Shown here one piece after another: positions 46,688 through 58,299 of a stretch of DNA of 64,000 bases (its first letter is position 1; each line of letters starts with the position of its first letter). This stretch comes from Liquidambar formosana. Lineage: Eukaryota > Streptophyta > Magnoliopsida > Saxifragales > Altingiaceae. The notes beneath the pieces were generated by a model. It searched no databases. It had not been told where the DNA came from and was given only the letters and a program-made list of their open reading frames with translations. The position numbers and the translations under genes are program-made. The stretch is taken from assembly GCA_039720395.1 (NCBI GenBank), contig CM077826.1:33998687-34062686 (forward strand). Direction: 5' to 3'.

Positions 46688-49600
46688 TGTCTGTTTTCTC
46701 TCCTCTATGGATATTTATGGCATGGATATAGATCCTAGGAACGATGTCCCCCCGGAGCTCGTTGAGCAAAGGAAAAGGGGCGTCACCGAACCTAATATGG
46801 ATGAATTGGAATCAATCAACTTAGGAACGAATGAATTGCCAAGAATAGTTAAAATTGGAAAACCCTCTCCCCCATTGAAAAAGAAAAGATGATCTCTCTC
46901 TTGAAAGCCAATATTATGGCTTTTGCATGGTCTTATGAAGACATGCCTGGCATTGACCCCGATATTGTGCAACACTATATCCCCACTAATTCTCTAAAGA
47001 AGCTGGTAAAGTAGAAACTCAGAAGATTAAAACCAGAATGGGCTCTAAAAGTAAAAGAAGAGGTAACTAAACAACTAGACGCAGGGTTTCTCCAAGTTGT
47101 GGAGTATCCTGAGTGGTTGTCAAACATAGTTCCTGTGCCTAAAAAAGATGGGAAAGTGAGGATGTGTATCGACTTTCGAGATCTCAACACCGCGAGCCCT
47201 AAAGATGACTTTCCTTTACCCCATATCGACGTGTTAGTGGATAGCACAGTGGGACATGCACTCTTCTCCTTCATGGACGGATTCTCCGGGTATAACCAAA
47301 TAAAGATGGCGCCTCAAGATATGGAGAAAACAGCCTTTATCATGCAATGGGGAACGTACTGTTACAAGGTAATGCCTTTTGGCTTAAGAAATGCTGGGGC
47401 TACTTACCAAAGAGCAGCTACGACCTTATTGCATGATATGATCCATAAGGAAGTCGAGGTTTATTTTGATGATATGATCGTGAAGTCCGTGGATAGGGAA
47501 GGGCATTTCAAGGCACTAGAGAAGTTCCTGGAGCGAGCAAAGAAGTACAACCTCAATTTAAACCCACTGAAGTGCGCTTTTGGTGTCACCGCAGGCAAGC
47601 TATTGGGGTTCATGATCACTCAGAGAGGCATCTAAGTGGACCCAGGGAAGATAAAAGCTATTGTGGAGATGGAGCAGCCTAGCACTGAGAAGCAGATCCG
47701 GGGTTTTCTGGGAAGAGTTCAGTACATAAATCGGTTCATTGCCAACTTAACCATGGTTTGCGAACCAATCTTCAAATTGCTTAAGAAAGGTGTGCCAAAA
47801 GTATGGAACGAAGAATGCCAAAAGGCCTTTGAGACCATTAAGAGATACTTGAGCAACCCTCTAATCTTAGTTCCCCCACGGCAAGGTGCGCCGCTTTTGT
47901 CATACTTAACGGTCACCGAAACCGCGACGAGAGCTATGTTAGCTCAATATCTCGAAGGGTCTATAAAGGAAAATGCCATCTACTACCTAAGCAAGAAAAT
48001 GACAGACTATGAAGTAAAGTACAATGCAATTGAAAAGGCTTGTGTGGCACTAGTATGGGCGACGCAGAAACTTTGGCACTACATGATGTCCTTTGAAGTG
48101 TTCTTGATAAGTCGCATGGATCCATTGAAGTACCTGATAGAGAGGCCAGTATTGTCATACAGAACTGCTCGATGGTCAATTCTCCTCAACGAATTTGACA
48201 TCAAGTACGTGAATCAGAAGTCTATCAAGGGGAGCATCATCGCAGACTACCTAACTAGCTGTCCTGTGTCATCATCCACTCCATTCAAGGATCAGTTCCC
48301 AGATGAGGACGTGCTAGAGATCGGTAGAAAGAATTGGAGAGTATACTTCGATGGGGCAGCCAATAAGAAAGGTTATGGGATAGGAGTCCTGCTAGTTTCA
48401 CCTGAAAAGGCATTTACACCGTTGGCGGTCAAGTTGAGGTTTGAAGCTACTAACAACATTGCTGAGTATGAGGCCTGTATCTTGGAATTGGAAGCCGCAC
48501 TTGAGTTGGGGATCAACGAATTGGAAGTGTTCGGGGACTCGGTGCTAATCATTTGTCAGATAAAAGGGGAATGGAAAACTCGAGATGAGAAGCTGCTGCC
48601 ATACCATGCCTATCTGGAAGCTCTAACCAAGGAATTCTCAGAGATAGAGTTCAACTACCTGTCAAGGAACAAAAACCAGTTCACCGATGCCTTGGCAACC
48701 CTAGCATCCATGGTGGAGATACCTGAAGGGGGAAATGTGAAGCCGTTGGTGATAGAATGCCGAGACAAGCCTGTGTACTGTTGCGCAATCCGAGGAGGGG
48801 AAGTGAATGATGGTCATCCGTGGTTCCATGACATAAAGAAGTTTATTGAAGAAAGGGAGTACCCAGAAGGAGCATATCGCATTGACAGAAAAACCTTAAG
48901 ACGGCTAGCAAGTCGCTATGTACTTTGTGGAGGAAAGCTATATCGGAGATCATACGATGGGATCCACCTGTTGTGTGTCACCGAGGAGGAAGCCGAGCAT
49001 CTGATTAAAGAAATCCATGAAGGGACAGGGGCTCCGCATATGAATGGCTATATGTTGGCTAAGAAAATCATGAGGTTAGGCTATTATTGGTCTACCATGG
49101 AAAGAGATTGCCACGCGCATGTCAAGAAGTGCCACAAATGCCAACTGTTCGCCAGTGGACAACATTTGCCTTCTATGCCTTTAACAAGTATGTCGTCGCC
49201 ATGGCCGTTCGCAGTATAGGGGATAGATATCATCGGACAGATCAAGCCCAAGGTGTCAAATGGGCATGAATACATCCTGGTTACCATCGATTATTTCACT
49301 AAGTGGGTGGAAGCAGCGTCCTTCAAGACCTTGAATTCCAAGAAAGTAGCACAGTTCATACAACACAGCATCATCTATCGATATGGGGTACCGCATGAAG
49401 TTATCTCAGACAATGGCCAGCACTTTCAGAAAGAAACCCATGAGCTCTTGGAAAAGTATGGCATAGTTCACCATCTGTCGTCACCATACCGTCCTCAGAC
49501 TAATGGAGCAATGGAAGCGGCTAACAAGAATATCAAGAAGATACTACAAAAAACTGTGGACTCACACACAGACTGGCATGAGAAGTTACCATTGGCTCTA

Positions 49601-50065
49601 TGGGGTTACAGAACATCAATAAGATCGTCAACAGGGGCTACCCCTTACTCTCTAGTTTATGGAATGGAGGCCGTGTTGCTAGTTGAATTGGAGGTTCCTT
49701 CACTAAGGGTTGTTGTGGAGAGCCAGATAACAGAAGTGGACTGGGTTAAGAGCCGTTATGACGAGTTAGCTTTACTCGATGAAAGGCGGTTAAGGGCGCT
49801 GTATCATGTGCAGGGGTATCAGCGGAGAGTTGCTAGAGCATTCAACAAGCATGTCAAAGATTGAGGTCTAAAGAAAGGGGATGTAGTGCTGAAGGAAATC
49901 AGAGCTCCAATATTCGATCCGCGAGGGAAATTCAAACCAAGTTGGGGTGGACCATACATTATCAAAGAGATATTGCCAGCAGGGGCTGTTCGCCTCATTG
50001 ATTTAGATGGAATTGAGTTCGCTCGTCCAACTAATTTGGATTAATTAAAAAAATATCATGTTTGA
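46688..50065 (+). pseudogene. Ty3/Gypsy pol: RT, RNase H, second RNase H, integrase
   Basis: Reverse transcriptase spans about 47099-47635 (IVPVPKKDGKVRMCIDFRDL, catalytic VYFDDMIVKS, FGLRNAGATYQR). RNase H follows at 47640-48250 (YYLSKKMTDYEVKYNAIEKA). A second, archaeal-type RNase H is at about 48330-48720 (WRVYFDGAANKKGYGIGV, NNIAEYEACILELEAAL, RNKNQFTDALATLAS). The integrase has an HHCC part (HVKKCHKCQ) and a DDE core (TIDYFTKWVEA, ISDNGQHF, SPYRPQTNGAMEAANKN), ending near GPYIIKEILPAGAVRL. Damage comprises a one-base frameshift near 46868 and stops at 47012-47014, 47633-47635, 49217-49219, 49862-49864 and 50042-50044. All but the frameshift fit single base changes. The double RNase H is the Tat-lineage hallmark. 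Confidence 0.93.
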
Positions 50066-50364
50066 GGCCTGCTAGGTTGAAAACCCGTAAGGGCGGCTTA
50101 GGCAAAAGTTAAGACATAAGAACTACGTAAGACCTGATTCTCCATTCAAAAAAAAAAAAAAAAAAAAGCAAAAAAGAAAAATCATGGAGATACATAGGCA
50201 ACCCATAAAGTTACCTTAGGTGCGGTCTAAATCAAACAACAAAATCCCAAATTTGAGTTATTATTGGCAATTTATTCAAAACTAAAATTGATTGACATAG
50301 CAATTCATTGGTATTAAGGAAAAGAACTATAAAAGTGCCATAAATATCCTATTCTATTGAGTCT
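50066..50364. other. Spacer between pol and the antisense genes
   Basis: Non-coding, with an A-run at about 50148-50167. It ends at the 3' end of the DUF7745-like antisense frame. Confidence 0.5.
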
Positions 50365-51652
50365 TTAATTCTTCTTGGACTTCTTTGCAGCTCGCTTTTC
50401 AGTTTTCTTCTTTTCTCTTTCATGTCTTCTTTTCTTCCTCAAGTCGTGTTCATAAGCTGCTGTCACTGCTTCCACTAATATCTTCTCTGCAAGATCCAAG
50501 TTCGTTATTCTTGATAAGTCCAAAAATCCGTTCTCTACAGATAGTTTCTCTCTCACCCAAATTGCTTTCCAACCATTCCTTATACTCGGGACTCATCATA
50601 TATGGACCATCAGTATTCGTAACTTGAGTTAGTGTCAGCTTGCTAGGCCATCGATCCTTCACCCAAGTCACTACAGAAAGACCCGCAGGCACCACAGGAT
50701 AGTCACCTTTCAAGGAAGTGGGTATGGTTTGCATGGCACCCATCTGACGAAGAACCCTTAAAGGCTAATAGAAAGAAGTAGACCTTAGTCCTATGAGTCT
50801 CACCATGGCACATCCAGAAGTGCGCAGAAGCACCTGTTCACTGCAGCCCCATATGAAGACGAACCACTTTATATTCTTCCATGAAAGGGTTTGGAAGTAA
50901 CCTAGCCAATCCCTCAATGAAAATTCTCTAGGCAATTTAATGCGGCGAAGACAGTAATGCTGGGGCTTGTATGGTGTAATGGCAGTGGGTGACAAGAATT
51001 TCAGTCTTTCAAGCAACCACATTTGTAGCAAAATGGGGCTACCTCCTAAAAGAATTTTCGGGTCCTCATGGACTTCATCCAAGCTATTCAGGGTTTCAGT
51101 TAGTACCATAGGAATCAGGTTATGGCCCTTAGCAAGGAGAGGAATCAACTCACAGATTTGTATAGGAACATGTGGAGTACCAGTTGAAATAAGGAAACGA
51201 CCAATAAGGCAAAAGGTGAGTGCATGCTTAATAGGAAAGGTAAATTTCAAAATACCTTTGCTATTATAGGCCAAGAAAGAAGTTGCCAATTTCGTCAAGT
51301 CTACCATATGGTCTTTTACAAACGTGGAGGCATATTGTTGGTGAGTCCCAAGTAAGTTGGAGAAAGAAGTAAGAAAGCTTGGACGAGGAATAGGGAGAAT
51401 GAAAGGACCTACCGGTAAAACTCCATACAACGTGCAGAATTCCTCCATGGTTGGGCACAATTCTTCATAGTTGAAGCGGAACACATGAATTTGGGGATCC
51501 CAAAAATATGTAGTAGCAGTCAAGAGGTTCGTTTCAAGATTCACATGCCTCAAGGAGAGCAATGGATCCAAGCCAAAGCACTTAAACTCAGATTTTGCTT
51601 CAGTACTCATAACTCTCAAAAACCCTCTTAAAAATTTGTCTAGAGCCTCCAT
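50365..51652 (-). pseudogene. DUF7745-like host-type gene, antisense in the retrotransposon
   Basis: From ATG at 51652 the frame runs to a TAG at 50765-50767, where CAG is the likely ancestor. It then continues in frame as PLRVLRQMGAMQTIP. Near 50550 the reading shifts into a Lys/Arg-rich coiled tail (HEREKKKTEKRAAKKSKKN) ending at 50365. The N-terminal part has LRHVNLETNLLTATTYFWDP and VFRFNYEELCPTMEEFCTLYG, as in plant proteins carrying the uncharacterised domain DUF7745, distantly like plant mobile domains. Function is unknown. A TATAAAAG stands about 50 bp upstream of the ATG (51701-51708) and a GC palindrome lies at 51796-51875. Antisense extra genes behind pol are known in Tat-lineage elements. 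The domain name rests on memory. Confidence 0.72.
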
Positions 51653-51700
51653 AATTCCTAATGAATGAATACAAGTAGGTTTAGGAACCTCTTGGATGTG

Positions 51701-51708
51701 CTTTTATA
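51701..51708 (-). promoter_or_regulatory. TATA box of the antisense DUF7745-like gene
   Basis: TATAAAAG on the - strand, about 50 bp before the ATG and about 90 bp from the GC palindrome. Confidence 0.5.
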
Positions 51709-51795
51709 GGGAAAAGGTCATAAATCCAAGTTCTAGAAGGAGAAAACCCGTCAGAATTGGAAGTTTCCTATTCAAAGTGGGATTTCCGCTTCAGG

Positions 51796-51875
51796 CTCGG
51801 GTGACCACCTAGGCCTGGGCGGCTAGCCACCTGGGCTTGGGCGGCTAGCCGCCCAGCCCCGGGTGGTCACCCGAG
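51796..51875. promoter_or_regulatory. GC-rich palindromic module upstream of the DUF7745-like gene
   Basis: It has the same outer 14-mers as in the LTR (51796-51809 and 51862-51875) and an inner GGCGGCTAGCC core. The CGCTTCAGG and TTTTCCTATTT flanks also resemble LTR flanks, so it probably derives from LTR DNA. Confidence 0.7.
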
Positions 51876-52109
51876 GCCGTTTTCCTATTTTGCCTAGTTT
51901 TGCCTATTTTCGACCCTATTTGACCCCTATATGGTTATGTGACCTTGGGAAGCTTATTTTGAGCTTATTTTTGCACAAAAACATGAGTAAATCACCATAA
52001 TGGAATTCCAAAAGTCTCATAAAAAGTACCAAAGCAAGTGTTCAAAGAGAGGTTACAAAGCACAAGGAAAGATGTTTCATTCATTTACAAAGTAAGACGT
52101 TAAGCTAAG

Positions 52110-54839
52110 CTAATGATCTCCCGTGGTTCTTCTCTTCCTACTTGACTCGCCTCTACCATGACCAGCGTGAGGATTCCTTTGGGGTGGCATTGGTTGTGGT
52201 GGACGCAGTGTGGAGACCTGTTGCAAGGATAATCAGTTAATAAAAAAAAGGGTTATGCCTTTAGCTCCTATGATTGGAATGAACAAAGGGGATGTCTTAC
52301 AGTGGGATTTAGTCGCCCTTCTAGCACAGAGTTTGCCAAACTCATCCTAACAAGGTCCCGCCTTAATCCCTCGCTGAGTTCAAGGCACTCCTGTGCGTAT
52401 TCTCGAGGAACCTAAGAAATGAACATGGTTAATAAATAATGAAAGAGTTTTTAAGGAAGGCAAAGGTTTAGAGCTTACATGCTCATAGCTCGAGTCAATC
52501 CTGGGGACTTTATCAAAAGCAGGGTGAGTAATATCAGTCCTCATGAACTCCAACCCATTGCATAGGTTCACTTGCCAGTCAAGAACTGGGAGAGGTGGCT
52601 ATGCCATTCCCCCCATCTCATAATCCTCATCTCCATGAGTCATGCCTGTAGAGGACCGTGGAACTATGTCCACGAGCTCGACAGCCCTGTAATAGATAAA
52701 TTTGTTTAAGAGGAGTGCTTGCATAAATTAATAATTGAAAAGAATGGGATAGAGACTCACCCCTTGAGGTGGGAAGCCAATGACTCTAGGGCGCATCAGG
52801 AATCGATTACAGAAAGTCATGTAGTCAGTATTGGGCGAGGTGAACTCCTCGGCATCCCATCCAGTCAAAGCTTCCATCAGATCGTCCCTATCCAAAGAGT
52901 CGGTGTGCCTCATATTCATGGGAGGCAAAACAGGGGTAAGAGCGGTATCCACTCGTCCTTTCACCTGCCTAAGGACGCGCTCTCCTAAGTACCAGTATCG
53001 CCCAGAGGGACCCTCAAAGAGTACCCTCTTCCCTGTCAACTCCAAGCAGGACACACACCTCCTAGGCAGCCTAGCTTCCCACAGTCCCCATGGGCTCCAC
53101 TCTACCTGTTGAATTTGAAAAAAAATGATGAGCAAGATAATAAGGGTGAATGAAAGAAAAATGAGGAAGGCGGATTACCATATCGGCATTCAGACTCGCC
53201 AAGTACGCCCTTGCATGGGCATAGTCATGCCTATTGGGGGCACGCACAGCTATCTTGTTGGGAGCATAGTTCCCAAGTATGGGCCATTCTTGTATCTCAT
53301 TGTCCAGGGTGGGGCGGCACAGTCCCAGATATTCATAATACCATATCTGTCAAAATTCAAGAAAAGCATTAAAATTAAGTCAAGTTTGAGAGGAATTTAA
53401 AAATTAAACATTTTTACTTACCTCTCAAACAAATGGAAGCCCACTAAAATTCTTGGAAACACCTCGGGACATATCGGACATGGATCTGTACATAGTGGCT
53501 AGTGCTGCCCCTCCCCAGTTATACCTCCCCATCTTGTTCACATCCACCATGGAAACAAGATAGCCCAGTTGTGCCATGTCATTGGCACCAACAAAGAGAG
53601 TGCAAGACAGCATATAGATCATGAATGCCCTAGCTATGCACTCGGGAGCCACTCCCACACCTTTTACTTGGTTGGAAAAATTTTCGAATAGCCATGTCCT
53701 CTTAACACCGCGTGAGCCCGCCTCAATATCCATCCCCAACATAGTTATGAGATAAGCACTATCCGTGTTGGCATCCCCATAAAATTCCAACCTCTTTCCC
53801 TTGAGGCTTAAGCCGGTGATGATTGAAAAATCCTTGGGAGTCATGGTCATCTCCCCAAAACTAAAGTGGAAGGTATTGGTGGTATCCCACCATAGCTCAG
53901 CTAAGGCAAGGAGGGCTTGCCTATCCCATTGTTCGTTCCATAGGGAGTCAAGAAACCAACTAAAACCGCTTTCTTAATGAAGTCTCTTGCGGAAGGTTGG
54001 GTGTATTCCATATGCTTCCACCACCCAATAAGATTCTTTATCGAAGACCTTATGCGTAGGTCTTGGAAGTTGGGCTAATCAAGAAGAATGATTCACCTAG
54101 TTAGTGTAAAAATCATATGCAAGCATTGATAATTGGCTTTTAAAAAAAACTAAGTCTTTTAGCTCATGAACAAGTAAACCTTGCTTTGAAAGATTATGAA
54201 AACATTGGTTTTATTCTTCAAACTCATGATCATTGGTAAACCATGCATTCCAAGACCATGGAGACATGGATTTTTAAAATAAAATAGCAAGCAAACTTTG
54301 TTTTCCAAAGTGGTTTTTTAAGGAAAAAATAAGCAAACCTTGTTCATGAAAACATGGGTTTTTCAAAAATATAGCAAACTTTGTTTTTCAAAGTTCATGA
54401 AAATGCTTGGTTTTGTTTCTAAAATCAATTAGAAATGAATGCCTATGATTTTGCCTTGCAATACACATCAATTTTACAAAGATTGGATGAATTTTCATCA
54501 TTCAAGCATTTTATCAAACACTTGGTGGGCACTATTCACCAAGTTTTCAAATTGAATTCTTTTCACATCCAATCCTTACCAAAATCAATGGGCATTGCAA
54601 ACATTGCTAGGAATACTCATAGAGAGTTCATGGGAATGCATTTCAATCAACAAAAATGAAAATTTCAAAGAAAAGTTTAAAATGGGTAAGCTTACCTCTT
54701 GCTTGGAATGGATAAAGGAGAGATGATTCCTTGGTTCTAGGAGTAATTTCCCTTGAGGAACATCATATATTGGTGCCTTGTATCTACTCTTTGAGTCAAG
54801 GAATGGATACTTTGAAGTGGAGTCTTCATTTGGATCCAT
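52110..54839 (-). pseudogene. Plant-mobile-domain gene with introns, antisense in the retrotransposon
   Basis: Seven exons can be drawn on the - strand: 54696-54839, 53422-54074, 53179-53346, 52761-53105, 52479-52686, 52301-52411 and 52110-52217, all with GT..AG borders. Exon 1 starts MDPNEDSTSKYPFLDSKSRY. Exon 2 holds the plant mobile domain core: ALLALAELWWDTTNTFHF, GEMTMTPKDFSIITGLSL, ARAFMIYMLSCTLFVG and YNWGGAALATMYRSM. Exons 3-4 continue it (YYEYLGLCRPTL, VEWSPWGLWEARLPRR), and the last exon is basic. Such domains occur in host MAIN-like proteins and inside transposons, with roles in silencing suggested. Damage comprises a frameshift near 53970, TGG to TGA at the exon 2 end, TAG in exon 5 and an apparent one-base phase error there. 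Keeping its introns implies capture as DNA, or antisense transport inside genomic RNA. Confidence 0.78.
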
Positions 54840-55127
54840 GGTGGATGAACTAGCTTGTTTTGAGCAAAAATGGGTTTAATGGGTTTTTGATTTGCAAAGT
54901 GCTGCAAATTTCTTATTTTTGATGTGAAATTGGGTGTTAATGATGCTATTTCATGTGTATGAATCCCTCTTGAAGTGTGGATTTGAATGCCTTTGGGTAT
55001 TGGATTGATTTTGCAAAATGGGGTAAGCTTTCTAGAGAGAGAAACTCCAATTTTCGGGTTCTTTGAATGGGGGGTATGAATAGTGCCCTTGTGCACTTTA
55101 AAAAACCAGATTTTTTTCAGCATTAGG

Positions 55128-55208
55128 CTCGAGAGACCACCCAAGCCTTGGGCGGCTAGCCACCAGGGCCTGGGCGGCTAGTCTCCCGAGGCCTGGTGGT
55201 CACCCAAG
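55128..55208. promoter_or_regulatory. GC-rich palindromic module upstream of the mobile-domain gene
   Basis: Diverged fourth copy: CTCGAGAGACCACC on the left, GGTGGTCACCCAAG on the right, and GGGCGGCTAGCC twice inside. It lies about 290 bp upstream of the antisense ATG at 54839. Confidence 0.62.
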
Positions 55209-55493
55209 CCATCTTGTTTTGGCTTTCTCCCTCGCTTTGTCTCGCCTTAGCGCGTGATCAAACCCTCTTCCAAATGAGATATTCAACACTTTTTGAGCTT
55301 AAAATCAATCAAATTTCACCTTGAAATCAATTCTTTGAATTGATTTTATGTTCAAAAGGGTTGAATATATTTCCCTGTGCCATGCCAACTGAAATGACAA
55401 TATGTTAAGGCACTTTCCTCTTGCACCATGCTTGTTCAATCTTGATAAATTGATCATATACTCTCATTTCAAATCTTGATTTTTCATCCCACT

Positions 55494-57165
55494 TGGTTGA
55501 ATATATTCATCACTTGAATATATTCTTCCATTTCAAAAGTGTATTCACCCTTTGAATATACTTCTCAATTTCAAATCCTCATTTTCCATCCCACTTGGTT
55601 GAACATATTCATCACTTGAATATATTCTTCCATTTCAAAAGTGTGTTCACCCTTTGAATATGCTTCTCAGTTTCAAATCTTCATTCTCTTACTTAGTTGA
55701 ACATATTCATCACTTGAATATATTCTTCCATTTCAAAAGTGTATTCACTCTTTGAATATGCTTCCTAGTTTCGAATCCGCACTCACTATCTTACTTAGTT
55801 AAATATATTCATCACTTGAATATATTTCTCCATTTCAATGGTATACTCATCCCTTGAGTATACTTCTCAGATCATTTGTCACTTACTTAGTTAAATATAT
55901 TCATCACTTGAATATATTTCTCCATTTTAATGGTATACTCATCCCTTGAGTATACTTCTCAGATCATTTGTCACTTACTTGGTTAAATATATCCATCGCT
56001 TGGATATATTTCTCCATTTCAATGGTATGTTCATCACTTGAACATACTTCTCAGATCATTTGTCACTTACTTGGTTAAGTATATCCATCGCTTGGATATA
56101 TTTCTCCATTTGAATGGTATGTTCATCACTTGAACATACTTCTCAGACCATTTGTCGCTTACTTGGTTAAATATATCCATCGCTTGGATATATTTCTCCA
56201 TTTCAATGGTATGTTCATCACTTGAATATACTTCTCAGTTCATTGTCACTTACTTGGTTAAATATATTCATCACTTGAATATATTTCTCCATTTCAATGG
56301 TATACTCATCACTTGAGTATACTTCTCAGATCATTTGTCACTTACTCGGTTAAGTATATCCATCGCTTGGATATATTTCTCCATTTCAATGGTATGTTCA
56401 TCACTTGAACATACTTCTCAGACCATTTGTCGCTTACTTGGTTAAATATATCCATCGCTTGGATATATTTCTCCATTTCAATGGTATGTTCATCACTTGA
56501 ACATACTTCTCAGACCATTTGTCGCTTACCTGGTTAAATATATCCATCGCTTGGATATATTTCTCCATTTCAATGGTATGTTCATCACTTGAACATACTT
56601 CTCAGTTCATTGTCACTTACTTGGTTAAATATATTCATCACTTGAATATATTTCTCCATTTCAATGGTATACTCATCACTTGAGTATACTTCTCAGATCA
56701 TTTGTCACTTACTTGGTTAAGTATATCCATCGCTTGGATATATTTCTCCATTTTAATGGTATGTTCATCACTTGAACATACTTCTCAGACCATTTGTCGC
56801 TTACTTGGTTAAATATATCCATCGCTTGGATATATTTCTTCATTTCAATGGTATGTTCATCACTTGAACGTACTTCTCAGTCTTTTTCAATCACAAAGTA
56901 CACTCATCACTTGAGTATACTTCTCAGTATCTTTTCACTACTTGGTTAAAAATATTCGTGAGCTGAATATATTTCTCCATTTCAAAGGTATGTTCATCAC
57001 TTGAACGTACTTCTCAGTCTTTTTCAATCACTTGGTTAAATATATTCGTGACTTGAATATATTCCTCCATTTCAAAAGTATGTTTATTCGTAGTGGCTTT
57101 AATATGCTTCTCTTATCAATTCTCAACCCTCAGTGGTTCAAGTATACTCATGATTTGAGTACACT
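55494..57165. repeat. Tandem array of about 92-bp units, two hairpins per unit
   Basis: About 18 units, best conserved from 55800 to 56880. Each has the plan TTACTTGGTTAA, hairpin A, TTTCTCCATTTCAATG, hairpin B, CTTCTCAGATCATTTGTC. Hairpin A has an 11-bp stem around a 5-base loop (AAATATATCCA, loop TCGCT, then its complement, or AAATATATTCA with loop TCACT). Hairpin B has a 9-bp stem (GTATGTTCA or GTATACTCA) with loop TCACT or TCCCT. A four-unit block is repeated at a 367-bp offset (about 56236 against 56603). The edges are older and more diverged. It lies in the 3' untranslated part of the retrotransposon, where Tat-lineage elements often carry tandem repeats. Confidence 0.92.
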
Positions 57166-58013
57166 TCCTTATTTCAATCTCAGGTTTTCAACCTCCTATC
57201 ATTGTTGGTATCAATGTGTGATTTCTCCAGGCTTTCTTGGCAAAAATGGGTTGTTCTTTATCATTGGTTCACAAGTGTAACTTGTTCGCCAATGAGAGGC
57301 TTCTGTCACACCCCATTTTTGCACCACCTTACTAGGGCTCATCATTTCATGCATGTTTTTGTCTTCTTTTTGAGTCTAGTCACTTGCATTAGTTTTCTAG
57401 AGTCACAAGGACAATGGGTATGAATTTTGTTTCAATTCGGAGTTGATCTTGAGGGATAATAAGAGTTTTTGTGACTTGAGGGGCATAATCGTCTTTTAAG
57501 TCCCAAACTTTTCATTTGACCTTGAAATGATCTCCAAATTGTCAATTGGAGTTCATATGGATGCATATGAGGTATTTCTAGGTTCAATTTGATAAATCAA
57601 TAACTCGGGATTAAAATGGCTCGATGTAGTTCAAGTTGGTTAATTGACCTTTCATTCGGTTAGCTCTAATTGACTCACAATTACCAACCAAATCTTTTCA
57701 AATTGACTTTAATTAGTCATCATTTTACCCCCAAAAGTGTTTTATGAAGTTCAATTTTGATATGGAAAGCATTTGGTTTGACCCTATGTGCATGCCTATG
57801 CTTAGCAAAGGTAGAGCATAGTGGTTAACCGCCTTGTTCAAACCTAACCATGCCCCCATGGTTAGTGGTTTTCACCCCAAAATGTTCAAAAATGTATTCC
57901 TCATCGAAACACGGTCGTTTTGGCTTTTGTTTCTTCAAAATCGAAGTTAATTTGCCCCCTAAAACACTTCTAGAAGGGAAAGGAGGCAAAATAGGAGAAA
58001 AATCAGAAGTGGG

Positions 58014-58093
58014 CTCGGGTGACCACCCAAGCCTGGGCGGCTAGCCGCCTGGGCCCAGGTGGCTAGCCGCCCAGGCCCTGGTGGTCACCCGAG
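58014..58093. promoter_or_regulatory. GC-rich palindromic module, 3' LTR
   Basis: Outer arms at 58014-58027 and 58080-58093 are identical to those in the 5' LTR. The inner part differs: two GGCTAGCCGCC cores are separated by CTGGGCCCAG, where the 5' LTR has short CTAGCCGCC repeats. The inner part therefore evolves by repeat slippage while the arms hold. Confidence 0.7.
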
Positions 58094-58291
58094 AGCACTT
58101 TCCTATTTGCTCTATGTTTCCTTGCTGAAGCGGATTTCTCCCTATTTTGACGAACAAGGACTCTTTTGGACGAGTTTCCTTCTAATTTTTGGTAACTTCT
58201 GAGTTACTTAAGCCCCAAGGGGGTCTCTAATAGCCCTTGGATTAATTTCTAGGGTTTTAGTCCCAGCCATTGGTTAATCCTAATTGAAGTC

Positions 58292-58299
58292 TATAAATA
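58292..58299 (+). promoter_or_regulatory. 3' LTR TATA box
   Basis: TATAAATA, equivalent to 42181-42188. It could drive transcription out of the element into the right arm of the inverted repeat. Confidence 0.65.

Noticed and set aside
55494..57165. CRISPR array or ordinary satellite
   Set aside because: It is a plant nuclear retrotransposon 3' region. Units are contiguous with no unique spacers. An ordinary satellite does not explain the paired stem changes.
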